The position numbers and the translations under genes were made by a program. Positions 1-5,092 of a DNA stretch of 5,092 nt are shown here, piece after piece. The stretch spans positions 1 to 5,092 of the forward strand of contig DAHWOV010000059.1 of NCBI GenBank assembly GCA_027339205.1. The letters run 5' to 3'. Source of the DNA: JAJYVT01 sp027339205 (GTDB lineage: Bacteria > Actinomycetota > Acidimicrobiia > Acidimicrobiales > RAAP-2). Below the pieces are notes generated by a model. The model did not search any database. It saw only the letters and a program-made list of their open reading frames with translations, and was not told the origin of the DNA. Positions within the stretch are counted from its first letter, which is position 1; each line of letters opens with the position of its first letter.

Positions 1-81
1 GCGGACCCGCTCACGGGCGCTCCCAAGCCGCTGACGGCCTCGTCGCTCGCCGAGCTCGGGCTCCGGATCGTCGGCAGGTGA
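1..81 (+). CDS. aspS: Aspartyl-tRNA synthetase, C-terminal end only (partial)
   Basis: Only the last 26 codons are inside the window; the 5' part lies to the left. The reading frame ends at a TGA at 79-81. The visible tail contains ADPLTGAPKPLT followed by a short, partly hydrophobic end (LAELGLRIVGR). A D-P-L-(T/M)-x-A-P segment just before the C-terminus is characteristic of bacterial AspS, where it follows the class II motif 3 region. That enzyme charges tRNA-Asp (and tRNA-Asn in non-discriminating forms) with aspartate in the cytoplasm. The stop codon overlaps the GTG start of rarA (GTGA, 78-81), suggesting translational coupling and co-transcription. None of the catalytic motifs is in the window, so the name rests on this short signature. 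Confidence 0.72.
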   Translation, partial: ADPLTGAPKPLTASSLAELGLRIVGR

Positions 82-1409
82 CCGGGCTGTTCGAGGCCGC
101 GGCCGAGGAGCGGCTGCGGTCCCGTGCGCCTCTCGCCGCACGACTGCGTCCCCGCACGCTCGACGAGGTGGTCGGCCAGCGGCACCTCGTCGGTCCGGGT
201 GCGCCGCTGCGGGTGCTCGTCGAGCGCGATCGCATGGGGTCGGTGGTGCTCTGGGGGCCGCCCGGCAGCGGGAAGACCACGCTCGCGCGGCTCGTGGCGG
301 AGACCACGAAGAAGGAGATGGTGGCCCTCTCCGCGGTCGTCGCCGGCGTGAAGGACGTCCGTGAGGCGATCGAGGGAGCCCGCCGCCGGCTCGGGGAGCA
401 GGGCCGGGGAACGATCCTCTTCGTCGACGAGGTCCACCGGTTCAACAAGGCGCAGCAGGACGTGCTCCTGCCGGCCGTCGAAGAGGGGGTCGTGGTCTTC
501 GTGGGCGCGACGACCGAGAACCCGTTCTTCGAGGTGAACCCGCCGCTCATGAGCCGAGCGACCCTGTGGCGTCTCGAGCCCATCGACGACGCCGACATGG
601 AGGAGCTGGTGCGCCGGGGGCTGGCGGCCGAGCACGCCCAGGCAGCCGACGACGCGATCCGGGCGGTGGTCGGGGCAGCCGAGGGTGACGCGCGCGCGGC
701 GCTCACGACCCTCGAGGTCTCGGTGGCGCTGGCTGTTGCACGCGCCGGGGGAGACGTCGCGGACCCGATCGTCGTCAGCGTCGACGACGTCGGGCGCGCC
801 CGGGCAGGGCGGCTCTACCACCAGGGCGTCGACGAGCACTACGACCAGGTGAGCGCGTTCATCAAGAGCATCCGCGGCTCGGACCCCGATGCGGGCCTCT
901 ACTGGCTGGCGAGGCTGCTCGACGCGGGCGAGGACGCGCGCTTCGTGGGCCGGCGCCTGGTGATCCTGGCGAGCGAAGACGTCGGGATGGCCGACCCCCA
1001 GGCCCTCGTGGTGGCCGACGCGGCGGCGCGCGCGGTGGAGATGGTGGGGTTGCCCGAAGCGGCGCTCAACCTCGCCCACGCGGTCGTCTACCTCGCCTGT
1101 GCACCGAAGTCCAACCGGGTGACCGTCGCGCTCGGGCGAGCCCGCGGCGACGTGCGCGGATCGGAGCGCGCCGAGGTGCCCGCACATCTGCGCGACCGCC
1201 ACTACCGAGGTGCCGAGACGATCGGGCACGGTACCGGCTACCGCTACCCGCACGACGCGCCGCAAGGCTGGGTGCCCCAGCAGTACCGTCCGGCCGCGCT
1301 GGAGGGCCACGTGTACTACGAGCCCTCGGAGCACGGCGCGGAGCGAGACGTCGCGCGCCGCCTCTGGCGGCTCCGCCCACGCGATGGACGGCCTCCTGGC
1401 GCCGCGTAG
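78..1409 (+). CDS. rarA: Replication-associated recombination protein A (RarA/MgsA AAA+ ATPase)
   Basis: Complete 443-aa protein of the RarA/MgsA/Mgs1-WRNIP1 family. These cytoplasmic clamp-loader-like AAA+ ATPases act at stalled replication forks and gaps, with SSB as a known partner in E. coli. Seen here: an N-terminal family motif (PLAARLRPRTLDEVVGQ, residues 18-34), Walker A GPPGSGKTT (60-68), Walker B ILFVDEVHRF (113-122, Asp117-Glu118), sensor 1 GATTENP (143-149), a likely arginine finger in LMSR (Arg160), and sensor 2 in GDARAALTTLE (203-213). The C-terminal oligomerisation part carries HYDQVSAFIKSIRGSDPDA (254-272), RRLVILASEDVGMADPQAL (292-310), APKSN (342-346) and a YRYPHDAPQGWVPQQY ending (388-403). 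Length and motif order are normal and no key residue is missing. The GTG start at 78 gives the usual short N-terminus of the family and overlaps the aspS stop by 4 bp. No separate promoter is evident, so it is probably co-transcribed with aspS. Confidence 0.96.
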   Translation: MTGLFEAAAEERLRSRAPLAARLRPRTLDEVVGQRHLVGPGAPLRVLVERDRMGSVVLWGPPGSGKTTLARLVAETTKKEMVALSAVVAGVKDVREAIEGARRRLGEQGRGTILFVDEVHRFNKAQQDVLLPAVEEGVVVFVGATTENPFFEVNPPLMSRATLWRLEPIDDADMEELVRRGLAAEHAQAADDAIRAVVGAAEGDARAALTTLEVSVALAVARAGGDVADPIVVSVDDVGRARAGRLYHQGVDEHYDQVSAFIKSIRGSDPDAGLYWLARLLDAGEDARFVGRRLVILASEDVGMADPQALVVADAAARAVEMVGLPEAALNLAHAVVYLACAPKSNRVTVALGRARGDVRGSERAEVPAHLRDRHYRGAETIGHGTGYRYPHDAPQGWVPQQYRPAALEGHVYYEPSEHGAERDVARRLWRLRPRDGRPPGAA

Positions 1410-1412
1410 CAT
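1385..1412 (+). promoter_or_regulatory. Candidate sigma-70-type promoter for the SCO-fusion gene
   Basis: TGGACG (1385-1390) resembles a -35 element (TTGACR), and TAGCAT (1407-1412) fits the actinobacterial -10 pattern TAnnnT, with a 16-base spacer. It lies over the end of rarA and would start transcription near 1419, giving a leader of about 40 bases before the GTG at 1461. The -10 falls inside the loop of a perfect inverted repeat (1398-1419). The match is by eye, and short matches occur by chance, so this remains a candidate. Confidence 0.35.
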
Positions 1413-1419
1413 CGGCGCC
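1398..1419. promoter_or_regulatory. Perfect 7-bp inverted repeat across the rarA stop codon (operator or terminator stem)
   Basis: GGCGCCG (1398-1404) and CGGCGCC (1413-1419) are exact reverse complements separated by 8 bases that hold the rarA TAG stop. In RNA it would form an all-GC 7-bp stem, extendable by one U-G wobble pair. No U-tract follows, so it is not a classical intrinsic terminator, although GC-rich actinobacteria often use tail-less stems. The loop contains the -10-like TAGCAT, so it could instead be a dyad operator for a regulator of the downstream gene. The sequence cannot separate these readings. Confidence 0.4.
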
Positions 1420-1446
1420 GCATGACCCCGCCGTCACCATGCGCTC

Positions 1447-1452
1447 GGAGGG
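1447..1452 (+). promoter_or_regulatory. Shine-Dalgarno that fixes the SCO-fusion start at GTG 1461
   Basis: GGAGGG at 1447-1452 lies 8 bases before the GTG at 1461. The ATG three codons later (1470) would be 17 bases from it. A second purine run (GGGAGGG, 1463-1469) directly abuts that ATG and is too close to serve it. An in-frame TGA at 1455-1457 rules out any earlier start. GTG 1461 is therefore preferred. Confidence 0.7.
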
Positions 1453-1460
1453 ACTGACCG

Positions 1461-3356
1461 GTGGGAGGGATGTCCCGCGGGTTGCAGCTGCACAACCCCT
1501 TGGTGGTCTCCGCGTTCCACCGGGCGCTCGTGGACCGGTTCCTCGTCGTGCTCGCGGTCGCAGCGCTGCTCGCGCTGCTCTGGAGCGCCGTGGCCGCGGT
1601 CCGGCGCCGCAGCATCCGCCGCGTCGTGCTGAACGAGGGGGCAGGGCAGCGCGCGGACCTCGGCGCGGAGCTCGGGGCAGGGCTGGGTGCGGTCCGCGGC
1701 GCGGGGCCGGGAGCGGCCGCGCTCACGGCCGTCGAGCCCCCAGGACGCCGGTTCGTGCGCGGCGCGTTCGGCCTGCTGTGGATCCTCGACGGGCTGCTCC
1801 AGGCCCAGAGCGCGATGCCGCTCGGGCTGCCCGCGGGCGTCGTGCGGCCGGCGGCGGCGGGCTCGCCCGGCTGGGTGCTCCACCTGGTGAGCGTCGGCAC
1901 GACGGTCTGGGGCAACCACCCGGTGGAGGCGGCGGCCTCCGTGGTGTGGATCCAGGTCGCCATCGGCGTCGCGCTCCTGGTCGCGCCGCGGGGTCGCTGG
2001 TCGCGTACCGCCGGCGTGGTGAGCGTCGGGTGGGGTCTGGTCGTGTGGGTCTTCGGCGAGGCCTTCGGCGGCCTCTTCGCGCCCGGTGCGCAGTGGGCGT
2101 TCGGCTTCCCGGGGGCGGCGCTCTTCTACGTGGTGGCTGGTGGGCTGGTCGCGCTTCCCGAGCGCTGGTGGCGCGGTCCGCGCCTTGGCCGCGTCGTGAC
2201 CGGCGCGCTGGGGATCTTCTTCCTCGGCATGGCACTCCTGCAGGCATGGCCGGGCCGCGGCACGTGGCGCGGCGGCCGCTCGGCGCCGATCGCGGTGATG
2301 GCCGCGGCGATGGCGAGGACTTCGCAGCCACGCGTGCTGTCCCGGTGGGTCGCCGCCTTCGGGTCCTTCGACGGTGCGCACGGCTGGGCCGTGAACCTGT
2401 TCCTCGTCGTGGCACTCGGTCTTCTCGGCGTGGCGCTCGTCACCGGCCGGCGGCGAGTGGTGCTCGCGGGGGCCGGAGCCGCGGTGCTCCTCCTGCTCGC
2501 CGACTGGGTGCTCGTGCAGGATCTCGGGCTCCTGGGCGGCCTGGGCACGGATCCCAACTCCATGGTGCCGACGCTCCTCCTGCTCGCCGGCGGCCTTCTC
2601 GCGCTCCTTCGGCCACCGGTCGAGGTGCGAGAGCCGGTGTTCCTCTCCGTGCGCGGTCTCGCCGAGACGCCAGCGCCGCGCCGCTGGGAGCTCCTGGCGC
2701 CCGGTGTGGTCGCCCGCACGGCCGGGTTCGTGCTGACCGTCGCGGTGGGGCTCGTCGGCGTGATCCCGATGGCCGTGGCGGGGGCGAGCCCGAACGCGTC
2801 CCCGATCGTGACCGAGGCGCTGAACGGGGTCCCGGGCCAGGTGGACGCTCCGGCACCTCCGTTCAGCCTCGTCGACCAATCCGGCAGTGCGGTCTCGCTC
2901 GCAGGCTTGCGGGGCAAGGCCGTCGCCCTCACCTTCCTCGACCCTGTCTGCACGCGGACATGCCCGCTCATCGCGCAGACCTTCCGCCGGGCGGACGTGC
3001 TCCTCGGCGCCCGGGCGGCGAAGGTCGAGCTCGTGGCCATCGTGGCCAACCCCGTCTACCGATCGGTGGCGACCGTCGATGCGTTCGACCGCCAGGAGGG
3101 GCTGAACGGCGTTGGCAACTGGCTGTACCTCACCGGATCCAAGAGGCAGCTCGCGCAGGTGTGGAAGGCCTACGGCATCGAGGTCGAGCTGGCGCCGGCA
3201 GGAGCGATGGTGAACCACAGCGAGATCGTGTTCGTGATCGGTCCGCGAGGACGGATGCGAGCCGTGCTCAACTCGGACCCTGGTGCGACATCGAGCGCGC
3301 GCCTGTCGATGGCGACCTTGGTCTCCGACGAGCTGCGAGCCGTCATGGAGCGGTGA
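1461..3356 (+). CDS. Polytopic membrane protein fused to a C-terminal SCO1/SenC domain
   Basis: 631-aa fusion. Residues about 463-631 form an SCO1/SenC thioredoxin-like domain. It has an APPFSLVDQSG entry strand, the copper/thiol motif C497-TRT-C501 followed by Pro, and the conserved third ligand His586 in VNHSEIVFVIGPRGR, 85 residues after the second Cys as is usual for the family. SCO proteins bind copper and/or reduce thiols to assemble the CuA site of cytochrome c oxidase subunit II on the outer face of the membrane. Residues 1-441 hold about ten hydrophobic segments: roughly 24-46, 98-116, 158-176, 183-199, 214-232, 245-263, 310-327, 333-352, 367-383 and 417-440. Arg-rich loops (RRRSIRR 48-54, PRGRWSR 176-182, ERWWRGPRLGR 234-244, TGRRR 328-332) alternate so that the SCO domain ends up extracytoplasmic. 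Ordinary SCO proteins are about 200 aa with one anchor, so this is about three times the usual length. The membrane part looks duplicated. The function of the N-terminal part is not recognised; its helices loosely resemble DoxX-type four-helix proteins. Confidence 0.88.
   Translation: MGGMSRGLQLHNPLVVSAFHRALVDRFLVVLAVAALLALLWSAVAAVRRRSIRRVVLNEGAGQRADLGAELGAGLGAVRGAGPGAAALTAVEPPGRRFVRGAFGLLWILDGLLQAQSAMPLGLPAGVVRPAAAGSPGWVLHLVSVGTTVWGNHPVEAAASVVWIQVAIGVALLVAPRGRWSRTAGVVSVGWGLVVWVFGEAFGGLFAPGAQWAFGFPGAALFYVVAGGLVALPERWWRGPRLGRVVTGALGIFFLGMALLQAWPGRGTWRGGRSAPIAVMAAAMARTSQPRVLSRWVAAFGSFDGAHGWAVNLFLVVALGLLGVALVTGRRRVVLAGAGAAVLLLLADWVLVQDLGLLGGLGTDPNSMVPTLLLLAGGLLALLRPPVEVREPVFLSVRGLAETPAPRRWELLAPGVVARTAGFVLTVAVGLVGVIPMAVAGASPNASPIVTEALNGVPGQVDAPAPPFSLVDQSGSAVSLAGLRGKAVALTFLDPVCTRTCPLIAQTFRRADVLLGARAAKVELVAIVANPVYRSVATVDAFDRQEGLNGVGNWLYLTGSKRQLAQVWKAYGIEVELAPAGAMVNHSEIVFVIGPRGRMRAVLNSDPGATSSARLSMATLVSDELRAVMER
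1659..1694 (+). repeat. Short in-frame repeat encoding LGAE-LGAG-LGAV
   Basis: Three consecutive 12-base units encode LGAE, LGAG and LGAV (residues 67-78 of the SCO-fusion protein). They continue into an Ala/Gly-rich stretch up to about residue 88. This lies in the predicted cytoplasmic loop between the first and second membrane segments and looks like a flexible linker. It may be prone to unit gain or loss between strains. Confidence 0.55.
1749..2609 (+). repeat. Internal protein duplication: two about 140-residue four-helix membrane units
   Basis: Within the SCO-fusion protein, residues 97-232 (bases 1749-2156) and 244-383 (2190-2609) appear to be diverged copies. The first helices share R-x-V-x-G-A-x-G and then LLQA at the same spacing (Gly101/Gly248, Ala102/Ala249, Gly104/Gly251, LLQA 112-115/259-262). 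The third helices both end in a W-V pair (196-197/349-350) followed by an acidic or amide residue and Gly. A Pro at 217/370 precedes the fourth helix, which ends AGGLVAL (226-232) against AGGLLAL (376-382). The offset is 147-153 residues throughout, so only small gaps are needed. This was aligned by eye, and hydrophobic bias inflates such similarity. Confidence 0.6.
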
Positions 3357-4663
3357 GGCGCGCGCGCACGGCCGCGGTCGACCACGAAGGACGTGTGCGT
3401 CCCGCCGGCCGCCTGTCGCGTCTTGCGGTCGCGGGCGCCACGCTCGTGTGCGGGATGGGCGCCTGGATGGCCGTTCCGGCAGGCGTGTCGGCTGGCACCA
3501 CCGCCCGGTCACCCCGATCGGGGCATGCGGCGCACGCAGGTCCCGCGGACGCGGGGCTCGAGCAGAGCTGGACGAGCGGCGCATCGGCGTGGGCGGTCGT
3601 CGCGCTCGGCGACCTGGGCCGGAAGCTCGACACCTTCTGGGAGATCGTGGTCCGCCCTGCGGGTACGCCGCGATGGAGCGTGGTGACGCCTCCAGGGGTC
3701 GCGTCGAACGGCGGGTTCTCGGCCGAGGGGACGCCGGGGGGGAGCAGCGGGGCGGGTGTCGTGACCGCGGGGTTCCAACCGAGCCAGTACCTCACCTACT
3801 CGCCGATCGCCTCGACCGACGACGGCGGGAAGACTTGGACGGCCGGCACCCTCGCCTCCGGCTTGCTCCCGGTGGCCGACGCGGTCGCAGCGGAGCCCGA
3901 CGGCGCGGTGCTCGCGCTGGTGCGGGCGGGTGGAGGCGCCCTGTTGCGCTCCGCTGGCTCGCTCACAGCGTGGAGCACCCTGGTCGGTCGCCGGGCGCTC
4001 GACGCGACCCGGGCGGGACGCGCGTGCGGCGTCCTCGCGCTGAGCGCGGTGGTGGCGTCGGGCTCCTCATCTCCGGAGCTGGGCGCGGCGTGCGGCGTGC
4101 CCGGCGTCGTGGGCCTGTTCCACCTCTCCTCGAGCGGCTGGGTGGCGACACACGTCCGGGCGCCCGCCGGCGCGCGTTCGACCTTCACGGTCCTCAGGCT
4201 CGCGTCCGGTCCGGTCGGGACATGGGCGCTTGCCGAGGGACGGGGACCACGCTCCGCGTCGCTCGTCGCGCTGTGGCGTGCGGGGCCCGCGGCGCGCTGG
4301 CGAGCGTCGCCGCAGGTACGGCTCCACGGCTCGGTCCTCTCGACGGCCGCGCTCGGGGGCCGCTCGCTGCTGATCGCCACAGGCAGCGGGTTCCGAACGC
4401 AGGATCTCCTTTGGACCGGGGGGCCGGGGACCCACTGGCGGTCCCTCGGCCCGCCTCCCGCCGGGACTCAGGTGGTCGTTCCCGCTCCCGGTCTCGCTTC
4501 GCTCGCGCCTGCGGGTGCGGCGCCGGCTGCGGGTCCTGGCCCCCTCAGCGCGCTCGTCGTGGCGGGCAGCGAGGTGACCGTCTGGCATCGGGCACCCACG
4601 GGTCGCTGGGGACCCAGCGCCCAGAGGCTGCACGTGCCGGTCGAGTACGGGTCTTCGACATGA
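3353..4663 (+). CDS. Exported beta-propeller-like protein with an Asp-box (BNR) motif, function unknown
   Basis: 436-aa protein of unrecognised function. The N-terminus is basic (RLSR), then hydrophobic (residues about 24-45), and ends in V-S-A before Gly48: a Sec-type signal peptide with a likely cleavage after Ala47. The mature part has one clear Asp-box, T155-DDGGKTW162, matching (S/T)xDxGxTW of sialidase/BNR propellers. Trp-centred motifs recur at residues 108, 162, 207, 263, 316, 362 and 419, spaced 45-57 residues, as expected for about seven propeller blades. Cys225 and Cys247 are the only cysteines in the mature chain and could form a disulfide. No sialidase catalytic arginine set is evident, so a binding or scaffold role is likelier than hydrolysis. 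The start at GTG 3353 overlaps the SCO-fusion stop (GTGA) with GGAG only 2 bases upstream. GTG 3395, preceded by GAAGGA (3386-3391), would give 422 aa and a tighter signal peptide and is a real alternative. Coupling to the SCO gene suggests an extracytoplasmic role in oxidase assembly (inference). Confidence 0.8.
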   Translation: MRRARTAAVDHEGRVRPAGRLSRLAVAGATLVCGMGAWMAVPAGVSAGTTARSPRSGHAAHAGPADAGLEQSWTSGASAWAVVALGDLGRKLDTFWEIVVRPAGTPRWSVVTPPGVASNGGFSAEGTPGGSSGAGVVTAGFQPSQYLTYSPIASTDDGGKTWTAGTLASGLLPVADAVAAEPDGAVLALVRAGGGALLRSAGSLTAWSTLVGRRALDATRAGRACGVLALSAVVASGSSSPELGAACGVPGVVGLFHLSSSGWVATHVRAPAGARSTFTVLRLASGPVGTWALAEGRGPRSASLVALWRAGPAARWRASPQVRLHGSVLSTAALGGRSLLIATGSGFRTQDLLWTGGPGTHWRSLGPPPAGTQVVVPAPGLASLAPAGAAPAAGPGPLSALVVAGSEVTVWHRAPTGRWGPSAQRLHVPVEYGSST

Positions 4664-4691
4664 TGCCCGGCGAGCACACGGCTGGTCGAGA

Positions 4692-4704
4692 CGTCGTAAC
4701 GACG
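4692..4704. terminator. Weak hairpin in the convergent gap
   Basis: CGTCG-TAA-CGACG is a 5-bp stem with a 3-base loop in the 51-bp gap between the two convergent stop codons (4664-4714). It has no flanking T-run on either strand and is short, so it is at best a weak bidirectional termination or pausing element. Nothing else is seen in this gap. Confidence 0.2.
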
Positions 4705-4714
4705 ATCCGGCGGG

Positions 4715-5092
4715 TCAGGGGTGCCGCACGATCGCGATTGCTCCCATGGCCAAGAAGAGTGCCGTGAGGTACGTGATCGAGTAGGCGAACAGCCTCATCG
4801 CCCGTTTCGGGCTCGGGTCGGATCGCAGCGCGAGCGCGTAGGAGAAGAGCCCCGCGTCCAGTGCGACGGTGATCCCGACGAACACCCAGCCCAGATGCGA
4901 GACGAAAGCCAGCAGCACCGACAGGGCCGTGACGAGCGCGCTGTACGCGAGGATCTCGCGGACCACACGCGCGGTGTCGACGACGGAAGGCAGCATCGGA
5001 ACCGATGCCCTCGAGTAGTCGTCTCGATGGCGAATGGCGAGCGCCCAGAAGTGTGGGGGCGTCCAGGCGAAGACGACGCCGAACATCACCCA
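4715..5092 (-). CDS. ctaB: Protoheme IX farnesyltransferase (heme O synthase), C-terminal part, 5' end outside the window
   Basis: The last 125 residues are visible. The reading frame is open to the right edge of the window, where the codons for Trp-Val precede MFGVVF, so the true start lies beyond 5092. CtaB/CyoE is a UbiA-superfamily integral membrane prenyltransferase that adds farnesyl to heme b to make heme O, the precursor of heme A for cytochrome oxidase. Diagnostic is the block W-TPPHFWALAIRHRDDY followed by ASVPMLPSV, the conserved loop after a transmembrane helix near the second Asp-containing motif. Three further hydrophobic helices follow, the last within RLFAYSITYLTALFLAMGAI, and the protein ends IVRHP, as is normal for the family. 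The N-terminal N/D-rich substrate motif is not in the window. It converges on the propeller gene with 51 bases between stops. Its position opposite an SCO-domain gene supports an oxidase-assembly locus. Confidence 0.95.
   Translation of the reverse strand, partial: WVMFGVVFAWTPPHFWALAIRHRDDYSRASVPMLPSVVDTARVVREILAYSALVTALSVLLAFVSHLGWVFVGITVALDAGLFSYALALRSDPSPKRAMRLFAYSITYLTALFLAMGAIAIVRHP

Noticed and set aside
11..706. A minus-strand open frame of 231 codons antisense to the start of rarA.
   Set aside because: Ser/Arg/Ala-rich shadow of a confidently identified AAA+ ATPase gene, with no recognisable domain.
1422..1457. An 11-codon frame (ATG to TGA) just before the SCO-fusion start, as a possible leader peptide.
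   Set aside because: It has no Shine-Dalgarno of its own (the upstream bases are the GC palindrome), no run of regulatory codons, and such short frames are common by chance.
2949..3220. Reading the C-terminal domain as a peroxiredoxin or TlpA/ResA-type thioredoxin instead of SCO.
   Set aside because: TlpA/ResA use CxxC, whereas this has CxxxC followed by Pro, plus the downstream His586 in a VNHS(E)-type context at the SCO-typical distance.
1434..3584. A 716-codon minus-strand open frame antisense to the SCO-fusion gene.
   Set aside because: The translation is low-complexity and rich in Arg, His, Pro and Glu, with no domain. The plus strand carries clear SCO motifs and membrane helices. Long antisense frames are expected at this GC content.
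3815..3841. Calling the exported protein a sialidase because of its Asp-box.
   Set aside because: Asp-boxes are structural and occur in many propellers. I see no arginine triad, FRIP motif or other catalytic signature, so an enzymatic name is not supported.
1439..4663. A single 1074-codon plus-strand open frame starting at ATG 1439.
   Set aside because: Its first about 1900 bases are an Arg/Gly/Pro-rich out-of-frame reading of the SCO-fusion gene. Only the part from about 3353 is protein-like. It is an accident of high GC, and a gene caller could wrongly merge the two.
3283..4767. A 494-codon plus-strand open frame overlapping the propeller gene.
   Set aside because: Arg/Gly-rich composition, no signal peptide or motif, and it runs into the antisense of ctaB. 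The alternative frame has an export signal and an Asp-box.

Overview
The window is a GC-rich, densely coded chromosomal segment with strong G/C preference at third codon positions, GTG starts and 4-bp gene overlaps. This fits a high-GC actinobacterium. A deep-branching lineage such as Acidimicrobiia is a reasonable guess from gene content, but this is inference and not proven. No mobile element, CRISPR array, tRNA or rRNA is visible, and no gene-free stretch exceeds about 50 bases.

Layout, left to right: (1) the last 26 codons of a plus-strand gene whose tail matches the C-terminus of aspartyl-tRNA synthetase (aspS); (2) a complete rarA/mgsA gene for the replication-associated AAA+ ATPase, overlapping aspS by 4 bp; (3) a 51-bp gap holding a perfect 7-bp inverted repeat around a promoter-like -10 hexamer, then a clear Shine-Dalgarno; (4) a 631-aa membrane protein whose C-terminal third is an SCO1/SenC-type copper chaperone/thiol domain, fused to a long polytopic membrane region that looks internally duplicated; (5) overlapping it by 4 bp, a 436-aa exported protein with one Asp-box (BNR) motif and seven regularly spaced Trp motifs, probably a beta-propeller; (6) after a 51-bp convergent gap, the C-terminal 125 residues of minus-strand ctaB (protoheme IX farnesyltransferase), cut by the window end.

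How the genes work together: aspS-rarA looks like a housekeeping pair. The SCO fusion and the propeller protein form a translationally coupled pair facing ctaB. SCO proteins serve CuA-site assembly and CtaB makes heme O, so the right half is plausibly a cytochrome c oxidase biogenesis locus in which the duplicated membrane domain and the exported propeller are uncharacterised partners. The most notable items are the fused, duplicated membrane domain of the SCO protein and the coupled propeller protein.
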